Translations under genes and position numbers: made by a program
The notes under the pieces: generated by a model
The model's input: the letters and a program-made list of their open reading frames with translations, nothing else
The model's database searches: none
Told to the model about the DNA's origin: nothing
Shown here: one piece after another, positions 56,490 to 64,000 of the stretch
Layout: each line of letters starts with the position of its first letter
Numbering within the stretch: position 1 is the stretch's first letter
From: Leptothrix discophora
GTDB lineage: Bacteria > Pseudomonadota > Gammaproteobacteria > Burkholderiales > Burkholderiaceae_C
Direction: 5' to 3'
Length of the DNA: 64,000 nucleotides
Assembly (NCBI RefSeq): GCF_030705305.1
Contig: NZ_JAUZEE010000013.1
Location: 54,283-118,282 of the forward strand

Positions 56490-57731
56490 GTTGAAGGCAG
56501 ACGATCGCGGCCTGACCAGCGCGTTGAAAATGGTCGAGGTCCTCGAACTCTGCCGGCGGCAGATATCCCAGGGGCTCCATCAGCCGGTGGTGGTTGAACC
56601 AGGACAACCATTCCGGCGTGGCCATCTCGACGTCCTGCTTGGTATTCCAGGGGCCGCGCCGGTGGATGACCTCGGCCTTGTTCAAGCCTTTGATGGTCTC
56701 GGGCCACGCATTGTCATGGCTGTCGCCCGTAGATGACACCGAGGACTCGATGCCAGCCTCGGTCAGGCGCTCGGTGTAGCTAATCGACAGGTATTGCGAT
56801 CCCCTGGGGAATGGCAAATGAGGCTGTCCTGCTTGGCCGGGCGGCGTGCGTACAGCGCCTGTTCCAGTGCGTCGAGCACGATCTCGGTGTGCATCGAACT
56901 GATCTGGCGCCAGCCGACGATGCGCCTGCTGAAGACGTCCACGACGAAGGCGACGTAGACCCAGCCTTGCAAGGTCGAGACATAGGTGAAGTCCGAGACC
57001 CATAGCTGGTTGGGACGCTCGGCGCGGAACTGTCGATTGACCCGATCCAGCGGGCACGGCGCCTTCGGATCGGCCAACGTGGTGCGCACCGCCTTGCCCC
57101 GCCGCACACCGTGCCAGCCGTGCTGGCGCATCAACCGCTCGACTGTGCAGCGCGCCACGGCCTTGACTTCGCTTCGGCGTTGACGCTAGACCGAAAATCG
57201 GCGCCATAGACCTGCAGGTTGGCGTTCCAGACCGCTTCGATCTTGGGCGCCAGGGCCATGTCGTGCAGCGCCCGAGGGTTGCAAAGCAACGGCCGCCTGC
57301 GCCTCGCCGCATTGCGCCGATATGCCGACGGAGCGATCTGCAGCACCGCGCGGATCGGCTCGACCCCGTGGGCATCACGGCGTTTGTTCACCAACGCGTA
57401 CTTCACTTCAGCCGGCAGTCGAGCTCGGCCCGGGCGAAGAACGCGCTGGCCAGCTTCAGGATCTCGTCGGCATAGCGCAGCTCGCGGTTCTCGCGCTCGA
57501 ATTCGCGGATGCACTGCGCCTCCGCCGTGGTCATCCCATCACGCACGCCGGTATCGCGTTCGTGCTGCTTGACCCAGTTGTCCAGCGTCTACGCCGTGCA
57601 ACCGATCTTGCCGGCGATCGACTCGATGCACGCCCACTGCGAGGCATCTTCGTTGCGGTGCTCGTACACCATGCGCACGGCACGCTCGCGCACCACGGAA
57701 GACAACTTCGACTTCCTGACGATGGCTTCAT
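56490..57731 (-). pseudogene. IS3-family (IS51-like) transposase genes, multiply broken
   Basis: OrfA starts at 57731 (MKPSSGSRS) and continues in frame to a TAG within its helix-turn-helix region (GKIGCTA then stop then TLDNWVKQHERD). OrfB pieces lie in different frames: ALVNKRRDAHGVEPIRAVLQ, then NQLWVSDFTYVSTLQGWVYV with the first catalytic Asp, then DSHDNAWPETIKGLNKAEVI with the Glu, ending near GYLPPAEFE at about 56550. At least three frameshifts or stops are present, so the element is dead. The terminal repeats were not identified. Confidence 0.8.
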
Positions 57732-57808
57732 TTTCTCAAATCATGGAGCCTCCGCGGAAGGAGGGGCGGTTCAGGCGGGTTAACGGAACATCCTTTAAGG
57801 GGGGGCAA

Positions 57809-57943
57809 ATGTCCAGCTACTTGTTCACGCCGATGATTTACAAGCCGAAGGTAAATGTTGCACGCTTGACACGCGCTCAATATTGGCACAGCGTTTTTGC
57901 GGTCAGCAAGAACTGGGCGGCGCCGATCAAGGATGAGTCATGA
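57809..57943 (+). CDS. Small ORF coupled to the DUF1800 gene
   Basis: A frame of 44 codons (starts MSSYLFTPMIYKPKVNVARL) preceded by an AAGGGGGGG purine run 3 bp before the ATG. Its TGA overlaps the ATG of the DUF1800 gene (ATGA), so it could act as a leader peptide that sets translation. It is lower in GC than the flanking genes. No similarity known. Confidence 0.4.
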   Translation: MSSYLFTPMIYKPKVNVARLTRAQYWHSVFAVSKNWAAPIKDES

Positions 57944-59754
57944 GCCATGCGGTTGTCCCGACTACATTGACAGCTTCGATTCACACAGGAGACGAGTCAG
58001 CAACTGCCTCTGCCCCGATATCTACTGCGCGCGCGACCGGTGCCAGCTTGTTGACGCTGGCAGTTGCAGCCTGTGGTGGTGGTGGAGGAGGAGACAGTGT
58101 TTCAGGGGCAACAACGCCCACGCCACAACCTTCGCCCTTTGGCCTGGGAGCAGCCGACAAATCTGCGGCGAGGTTCCTTCTGCAGGCCACGGTGGGGATC
58201 ACCGATGCCGACTTCGCAGCGATCAAGGCACAAGGTGCGGCCGCATGGCTCACAGCGCAGATGTCAATGCCAATGGGGGAGCGCGCTTGGGACTGGATGA
58301 TCAGCGTTGGCCTCGGCGACATCGACTCGCGTGCGCTCTATGACAGCGGCGCCTTCACTGTCGAGGCGCCTTTGGCGCGTCAGATGACCATTGCACCTGA
58401 CGCCGTGCGTAAGCGCGTAGCGCTGGCGTTGTCAGAGTACTTCGTCGTGTCCACCTATGTGGCCGGTATGCCCTGGACCGGCTTGGCCATGGCGCACTAC
58501 TGGGATCAACTCAACGAGCATGCCTTTGGCAATTTTCGCGACCTGCTCGAAGCGATGACGCTCAATCCGACCATGGGCGCATGGCTCAACACGCGTGGCA
58601 ACCTGAAGGAAGACGCCGCTTCCGGCCGCGTGCCGGACGAGAACTATGCCCGCGAAGTAATGCAGCTGTTCACGCTTGGCCTGGTTCAGCTGAACTTGGA
58701 CGGTACGCCCAAGACTGGCGCCGGTGGCCAGCCGCTGCCTAGCTACACCCAGGACGATGTGAGCAACCTGGCTCGTGTTTTCACCGGATATGACTGGTGG
58801 GACGACGGTCGCCGCTTCGTCGCGCCGGCCACGAACAGCGGCCGTCCTTATCCAGAGTACACACGCCGAGCGATGGTTTTTGATGCTAGCCGTCATTCGA
58901 CCCTTTCGGCAGATTTTATCGGCATCAGCATCCCGGCCAACACCGATGGTGCTGCCGCACTTCGCCTGGCGCTCGACGGCTTGTTTCAGCACCCCAATGT
59001 CGGGCCGTTCTTCGGTCGGCAGATGATCCAGCGCTTGGTGACTAGCAATCCTAGCCAGGCCTATGTGGCGCGTGTTGCGGCAGCGTTCAACGACAACGGC
59101 GCAGGCGTGCGTGGCGACCTGAAGGCGGTTTGGCGAGCCATCCTTCTGGATGCCGAGGCACGCAGTGACGCTGGCCTCACGTCGACCACCCACGGCAAGT
59201 TGCGGGAGCCGATGGTGCGAGTCTTCCAGTGGATGCGAAGCTTCGCCGCCAGCTCGCGCAGCGGCCTATGGCCATCGCAGTGGCCAGTGGCCGATCCCCT
59301 GTACTGGTTCGGCCAACTCCCGCTGTCATCGCCGTCGGTGTTCAATTTTTTTCGCCCGGGGTACGTTCCACCTGGAACGTCAATGGCTGTTTCTGGAGCC
59401 ACCACTCCCGAGTTCCAGATCGTCAACGAATCCTCGGTGAGTCAGTGGGTCAATTTCATTGACCGGCTGAACCTGGTTGCAGGCGTTCCGTCGTTTGCGG
59501 GTCCAAGTGACGACTTGATTGTCGACTTCACGGCCGAGAAGCCGTTGACTGCCGATCTCGTCGCATTGATCAGGCGGCTCAACCTCCTGCTGGCGGCCGG
59601 GCAGATATCGGATGTGACCGCACAACGCATTGTTGATGTCCTGAAACTGGGTGGCGCTGCGCAACCGGGCTCAAGCGACGAAGTCAAGCGTTTTCGTGTC
59701 ATTGCTGCAGTCACGATCGTGATGAGCTGCGCCGAATATCTGGTTCAGAAGTAA
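57940..59754 (+). CDS. DUF1800 domain protein
   Basis: Protein of 604 residues. A weak N-terminal hydrophobic segment ends in VAACGGGGGG, which may be a lipobox. The DUF1800 domain fills the rest: SAARFLLQATVGITDADFAA, DENYAREVMQLFTLGLVQLN, LARVFTGYDWW and SPSVFNFFRPGYVP. These proteins are always found beside DUF1501 proteins and are thought to be exported; their biochemical role is unknown. The next gene is the partner. GC content is below that of the chromosome part of the window. Confidence 0.9.
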   Translation: MSHAVVPTTLTASIHTGDESATASAPISTARATGASLLTLAVAACGGGGGGDSVSGATTPTPQPSPFGLGAADKSAARFLLQATVGITDADFAAIKAQGAAAWLTAQMSMPMGERAWDWMISVGLGDIDSRALYDSGAFTVEAPLARQMTIAPDAVRKRVALALSEYFVVSTYVAGMPWTGLAMAHYWDQLNEHAFGNFRDLLEAMTLNPTMGAWLNTRGNLKEDAASGRVPDENYAREVMQLFTLGLVQLNLDGTPKTGAGGQPLPSYTQDDVSNLARVFTGYDWWDDGRRFVAPATNSGRPYPEYTRRAMVFDASRHSTLSADFIGISIPANTDGAAALRLALDGLFQHPNVGPFFGRQMIQRLVTSNPSQAYVARVAAAFNDNGAGVRGDLKAVWRAILLDAEARSDAGLTSTTHGKLREPMVRVFQWMRSFAASSRSGLWPSQWPVADPLYWFGQLPLSSPSVFNFFRPGYVPPGTSMAVSGATTPEFQIVNESSVSQWVNFIDRLNLVAGVPSFAGPSDDLIVDFTAEKPLTADLVALIRRLNLLLAAGQISDVTAQRIVDVLKLGGAAQPGSSDEVKRFRVIAAVTIVMSCAEYLVQK

Positions 59755-59764
59755 GGATCCCCCC

Positions 59765-61219
59765 GTGTACTTGATTGATCCGGTTTCTGCCAGTCGCCGC
59801 GCCTTCCTGCAACGCATGTGTCGGCTTGCCGTGGCCGGCGCCGCCACGCCCTTGGGGATGAATCTGGCAGCCATAGGTGAGGCAGCCGCATTCAATGCCA
59901 CTGACTACAAGGCGCTGGTCTGCGTCTTCTTGTACGGAGGCAATGATCACGCCAACACGGTCGTCAATTACGATCAGGCCAATTGGACCGCTTACAGCAA
60001 CATCCGCCAGCTTGGTGCGGCGGGCCTGGCAATTGACCGCCCATTGCTCGCCGCCACGCGCCTGACACCGGCCGTGCCACTGGGGGGTGGCCTGGAATAC
60101 GCACTGAATCCGGCCATGCCCGCCCTGACCGACCGGTTCAATGCTGGCCAAGCCGCGGTGCTGTTGAACGTTGGGCCTCTCGTCCGGCCGACCACCCGTG
60201 CTGAATTCTTTAGCCCTGACCGTGCGCGATACCCCTTGCCGCCGCAACTCATGTCGCACAACGACCAGCAGTCGGTCTGGCAGGCGCAGGGTGCCGAGGG
60301 CTCTGCGGTGGGCTGGGGCGGTAACTTGGGCGATTTGGCACAGTCCAGCAATGGCAACTCCCTGTTCACCTGTATTTCGGCCACAGGCAATGCGGTATTT
60401 CTTACCGGCGACAATGCCATCCAGTATCAGATCAGCCGTGTCGGAGCAGTGCAGATCAGCCCTGCCGCAAGTGCACCACATGGTCTGCGCTCAGCGCCGT
60501 ATTCTTCACAAGCGGCCGCATTGGTGCGTGCCTTGCTGACCGAGAGCCGCAGCCATGTTTTGGAGAATGAATACAACCGCGTCACTCGACGCGCCATCGA
60601 GGCTGAAGCGCAGATGTCGGCGGCCCTGGGTGGCGTAACGTTAAACACCGCTTTCCCTTCGGGCAATACGCTGGCCGATGAGTTGCGCATCGTGGCCCGC
60701 ACGATTGCCGCGCGTGGCACGCTTGGCAACAGGCGTCAGGTCTTTCTGGTATCCCTGGGAGGTTTTGACACACACGACCGACTAATGCAAGACCAGCCGC
60801 TGCTGTTGAAGAAGGTGGACGATGCGCTGGCCGCCTTCTACCAGGCCACGGTGGAGCTCGGCGTGTCCAATCAGGTGACAGCCTTCACGGCATCGGACTT
60901 TGGCCGTGCGCTGGCCAGCAATGGCAATGGAACCGACCACGGATGGGGCGGCCATCACTTCATCATGGGCGGCGCCGTGCGCGGCCAGTCCTTCTACGGA
61001 ACGCCACCGCCCGTCAGCATCGGGAACTCTGCTGCGCCGGAAGATCAGTGGCACATCGGCCAAGGCCGGCTGATTCCGTCAACCTCGGTCGACCAATATG
61101 CTGCCACGTTGGCGAAGTGGTTTGGCGTCAGTTCGACCGAGATGAACGCCATCTTGCCGAACTTGTTGAATTTCGGCGCCGCCGCCGGATACCCGACGGA
61201 TCTAGGTTTCTTGGCTTGA
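59765..61219 (+). CDS. DUF1501 domain protein
   Basis: Protein of 484 residues with a Tat-type signal (SRRAFLQRMCRLAVAGAATP). DUF1501 is an alkaline-phosphatase-superfamily fold; visible parts are ALVCVFLYGGNDHANTVV, FLVSLGGFDTHDRL and AFTASDFGRALASNGNGTDH followed by GWGGHH. The GTG at 59765 has AAGGA upstream and lies 10 bp after the DUF1800 stop. The pair is predicted to be co-exported. A near-perfect palindrome at about 61250-61267 follows the gene and may end transcription. Confidence 0.9.
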   Translation: MYLIDPVSASRRAFLQRMCRLAVAGAATPLGMNLAAIGEAAAFNATDYKALVCVFLYGGNDHANTVVNYDQANWTAYSNIRQLGAAGLAIDRPLLAATRLTPAVPLGGGLEYALNPAMPALTDRFNAGQAAVLLNVGPLVRPTTRAEFFSPDRARYPLPPQLMSHNDQQSVWQAQGAEGSAVGWGGNLGDLAQSSNGNSLFTCISATGNAVFLTGDNAIQYQISRVGAVQISPAASAPHGLRSAPYSSQAAALVRALLTESRSHVLENEYNRVTRRAIEAEAQMSAALGGVTLNTAFPSGNTLADELRIVARTIAARGTLGNRRQVFLVSLGGFDTHDRLMQDQPLLLKKVDDALAAFYQATVELGVSNQVTAFTASDFGRALASNGNGTDHGWGGHHFIMGGAVRGQSFYGTPPPVSIGNSAAPEDQWHIGQGRLIPSTSVDQYAATLAKWFGVSSTEMNAILPNLLNFGAAAGYPTDLGFLA

Positions 61220-61562
61220 GCATTACGAGCGTCGTCTGTGTTGCTGGGCTGAGCATGCCGGCATGTTCGTAATAACCCTGCGCTCAACTGCATAAGCACG
61301 ACGAATGCGACACAATCTAGTCAGCTGGTTAGTCCCATCTTGCATCAGCTTCGGTCAACCCGCCAGCTATTTTGGCCAGTTATGTGCCGTTCGGACCGAT
61401 TCGCGTTCGTTGAAATCCAGTTTTTTCAGTCAGATATACAATTGGCTTACTTCTCGCGATCGTTGCGGTGCTTCAGGTCTCTTGGATTGAGCCAGACCTC
61501 GAATAGAGGCGGCGGATTCAAGCCTGAGGTGCAACACCTCACCCACCCGGTAAGGTGTGAAA

Positions 61563-62731
61563 ATGACGATGAGATACCGACAACTGCAGCCCTAACAGGC
61601 TGCTGAATTACCTTGATGAAGGCTGTTCTGCTCGCACCTCAAAGGGTGCCCTACCCCTTGGTTCGCTCATAAAAACGTCTGTAGGCCGCTCTACGAGCTC
61701 GGCCTACAGGGACGCACAAGCCCGGAACGGTATTTCAGCAGCCTGCTAAGAACGAGTGACGCTGGCGAGCTTGCTTCAGCAAGGACACAGCCTACGTTCG
61801 ATTGCCAAGGTGCTTGAGCGCAGTCCCAGTTCCCTCAGCCTCGAACTGGCCCGCAATGGCGGTGCGGCTGGGTATACGTCGCAACCGGCTCTGCAGGCCA
61901 CTTCGGTGCGCCGGGTGAGGAGTCGACCGCTGCCCAAGCTGTACGCCGATGGCGCGTTATCGCACATCGACTCGCGCCTGCTGACGTGGCTGTGGTCGCC
62001 ATGCCAGATCGCCCGGACAGTGCGTAGGATTTGGCCCGACAAACCTGAACTGCACGTCTCGCATAAGACGATCTAAAACGCCATCCAAGCGATCCCAAGG
62101 GCGAGTTGCGCAGGCGCTGGTGGCCTGCCTGCATCAGGCCCATAACACCCGTCGGCCGCGCTCGGGCGGCGAGAACCGACGTGAGCAGATTCCGGTGATG
62201 TTCGGCATCCACGTGCGTCCGCCTGAGATTGAAGACTGGGCCATGCTTGGACACTGGGAAGCGACGTTATCAAGCGGGAGGTGAACCGCTCCAGCGTGGG
62301 TGTGCCCGTCGAACGCACCAAGCGTCTGGTGTTGCTGGCCAACATGCCCTACGCTACGGCTGAGTCGGCAAGGGCGGCCTTCACTGCCAAGCTCAACGGG
62401 ATTGCATATACATTGCGCCAAACGTTGATCTACGACCAGGGCAAGAGAATGGCGCGTCATCGTGAACTCGACCGCGATACCAATTTAAATGTCTACTTCT
62501 GCGACCCGCACAGCCGATGGAAGCGCGGCGGTCGCGAGAACATCAACGGCTTGTTGCATCAGATGCTGCCCAAGTGCGCGGCCTTGTCGATCAATGAATA
62601 GGAGACCCTCGATGCCACAGCCGATCTGCCCAACAACCGACCTTGCGAAACCCTAGCCTGGCGAACACCGCTCCAGGCCTTAAAACAATCGATGCAGGTG
62701 GCAGCAGAAAAGGCCGTCGGAACAAACCATT
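61563..62731 (+). pseudogene. IS30-family transposase, interrupted and frameshifted
   Basis: The start reads MRYRQLQP, is cut by the MITE, and resumes as ERVTLASLLQQGHSLRSIAK with the N-terminal helix-turn-helix. It continues to CQIARTVRRIWPD, meets stops near 62076, and reappears as RSSVGVPVERTKRLVLLANM and KVYFCDPH-like NVYFCDPHSRWKRGGRENIN, the Asp/Glu part of the DDE core. A TAG at 62599 precedes a final piece ending near 62731. It is inactive. Confidence 0.8.
61596..61745. mobile_element. MITE of 150 bp inside the IS30 transposase
   Basis: The ends are CAGGCTGCTGAATTACC and its near-perfect inverse GGTATTTCAGCAGCCTG. Both sides carry the direct repeat CTAA (61592-61595 and 61746-61749), the expected target duplication. 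It has no ORF. Inside is a 10-bp perfect stem (CTGTAGGCCG/CGGCCTACAG). The ends resemble CAGGCTGCTGAA-type termini of larger transposons, but no source element is in the window. Confidence 0.8.
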
Positions 62732-62771
62732 AATATGGCGGGTGTTGCACTTCAGATCTGAATCCGCAATT

Positions 62772-63945
62772 TTATTCGTTATTGGAACTCGCGATGACAT
62801 GTCGCATGTCGGATTCTGCAGTCGACTCCGATAGGCTGTGGCCTGCCATCGATCGCTTGTTCCGTACCACTCGGGATCCTGGACTCGCAATCTTCACGCT
62901 GCCACGCACGGACCTTCTCGATCCTTTCCATTCATCCACCCGGTCTGCCCACCACTGCATCAGTTCGCGCCTTTCTTCCAGCCATTGCGCCCGGTTGTAC
63001 GCAGCGCGAACTGAGTCGCGATCCTCGTGAGCAAGTTGCCGTTCGATGACATCCGGACGCCATCCAGCCTCGTTGGCCGCTGTCGAGAACACGGTTCGAA
63101 AGCCATGGGCGGTCGTTCGACCCTTGTAGCCCAGTCTGGCAATCGCACTGTTTAATGTGCCGTCGCTCAGCGGCTTGCCGGGATAGAACGGCGACGGGAA
63201 AACAAGGTCAGAGCCGTCGCGCAGGGCTTTCGCCTTCTCGGTCACGGCGATGGCCTGGCGCGAGAGCGATACGAGATGCTCTGTCTTCATCTTCATGCGT
63301 GCCGCAGGGATCCGCCACATGGCGCGCTCCTCGTCGATCTCTGAATACCGTATTCCTCTCAGCTCGCCGGGGCGGACCGCCGTGAGGATCAGCAACTCAA
63401 GCGCCAGCTTCGTGCTGGGATCTCCCTCGTAGGTGGCAAGGGCTCGCAAGAATTCTGGCATGTCGCCTTCTGGGAGCGCCGCGCGATGCTGCGTGATCCG
63501 CGGCTGGAAGATCTCCATCGGCTTGAGCGGGTAAGTCGGATCCTCCTTTGCCAGTTCGTGCGCGATCGCGTACCGATAGATCGCTCGGATGCGCTGGAAC
63601 ACTCTTCCTGCGGTCTCCGACGCGCCGGTCGACTCGATGACCTTGACCACCTCGCGCACATGTTTCGCTTCCACGTCGTCGACCGGTAGGTCGCCGATGC
63701 TCGGATAGACGTGGTTTTCCAACGACGCCGTGATGGACGCCAGCGTGCCAGCCGACCATGCTGAAGCCCGGTGAGCCAGCCACTGGGCCGCGACCGTTCG
63801 GAACACCCGTGCTGCCTTGGCCTGCCGCGCCTCGCGAGCCTGCTGCTTGACGACGCTGGGATCCCGGTTCGCAGCGAGGTCCGAGCGTGCCCGGTCACGC
63901 GCTTCGCGCGCCTCCTTCAGGCCCACGGCCGGGAAGGTGCCTAGG
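62772..63945 (-). pseudogene. P4-type tyrosine integrase, N-terminus cut off by IS481 copy 2
   Basis: The fragment encodes about 390 residues of a phage/genomic-island integrase. The catalytic residues are present: Arg in AVRPGELRG, His-x-x-Arg in TAHGFRTVFSTAANE, His in QLAHEDRDSVR and Tyr in AAYNRAQW. The core-binding part is seen in HVYPSIGDLPVDDVEAKHV. At the 5' side the frame reads LGTFPAVGLKEAREARDRAR, the end of the DUF4102 N-terminal domain, and then enters the insertion sequence at CCTAGG. The first about 65 residues lie beyond the window or are lost. Confidence 0.9.
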
Positions 63946-64000
63946 TGTGAAGAGTCAACAGGTTCTTGCGCGAAGCAAGAAGTCTGGAGATAGGCGGCAA
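63941..64000 (-). CDS. IS481-family transposase, C-terminal end only
   Basis: The last residues (NLLTLHT) are followed by a TAG formed by the flanking CCTAGG. In copy 1 the last residue is Ser instead of Thr because the flank differs. The rest lies beyond the window. Confidence 0.85.
   Translation of the reverse strand: MPPISRLLASRKNLLTLHT
63946..64000 (-). mobile_element. IS481-family insertion sequence, copy 2, left end only
   Basis: The 55 bases to the window edge match 40405-40459 with one difference (position 63983 region, T for C). It faces the same way as copy 1. The target CCTAGG stands directly outside. Confidence 0.92.

Larger units (their letters stand above)
61512..62767 (+). 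mobile_element. IS30-family element, defective
   Basis: Inverted repeats of 27 bp bound it: GCGGATTCAAGCCTGAGG... at 61512-61538 and, inverted, GCGGATTCAGATCTGAAG... at 62741-62767, with 4 mismatches. Between them lies a broken IS30-type transposase carrying a 150-bp insertion. The right end stops 4 bp before the integrase stop codon. No target duplication was seen. Confidence 0.8.

Overview
The window is strongly GC-rich DNA from a betaproteobacterium, most likely Burkholderiales of the Leptothrix/Sphaerotilus/Rubrivivax type. The evidence is the Bug/TctC-type solute receptors, PF04392-type ABC receptors, YajQ, tandem RlpA proteins, a chemoreceptor with a CheR tether and typical IS481, IS3 and IS30 elements. 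This placement is inferred from protein families, not from a marker gene.

Left part (1-18.1 kb) is well-kept chromosome. It holds a truncated retropepsin-like protease, yajQ, a hicAB toxin-antitoxin pair, murB, and then a 10.7-kb nitrogen-scavenging locus (2.9-13.7 kb). The locus has two transcription units. One encodes an allophanate hydrolase-like amidase carrying an AtzG-like tail, then AtzE, AtzH and a GntR regulator. The other encodes a BMP-type ABC transporter with a biuret hydrolase (BiuH) and a second, related cysteine hydrolase. Each unit is preceded by a near-consensus sigma-54 promoter, with a shared palindrome just downstream of the -12 element that is the probable GntR operator. 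I infer uptake and stepwise hydrolysis of a urea oligomer (biuret, triuret or 1-carboxybiuret) under nitrogen control. An M16 peptidase, two RlpA lipoproteins and exonuclease III follow.

Middle part (18.4-40.2 kb) is rich in sensing and solute uptake: a chemoreceptor, two Bug receptors, two ABC receptors, a ModA-like receptor, a hybrid kinase convergent with its likely LuxR-type regulator, two beta-lactamase-fold hydrolases, an alpha/beta hydrolase and an OmpR/kinase pair. A LysR head and a RuBisCO-like fragment near 23 kb are gene remnants.

Right part (40.4-64 kb) is accessory DNA bounded by two same-direction IS481-family copies. It starts with a stress or transport cluster (SulP transporter, P-type ATPase, BON lipoprotein, Acg nitroreductase) that is full of decayed genes: an efflux adaptor tail, DUF6064, a multiheme cytochrome, and an alcohol dehydrogenase with two in-frame deletions. 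A plasmid/ICE-like module follows (ssb, DUF932, stbABC-like operon) with nine tandem 11-bp repeats upstream of the stbA-like gene. Then come a broken IS3 element, a DUF1800/DUF1501 pair, an IS30-family element with a 150-bp MITE inserted in its transposase, and a phage-type integrase cut by the second IS481 copy.
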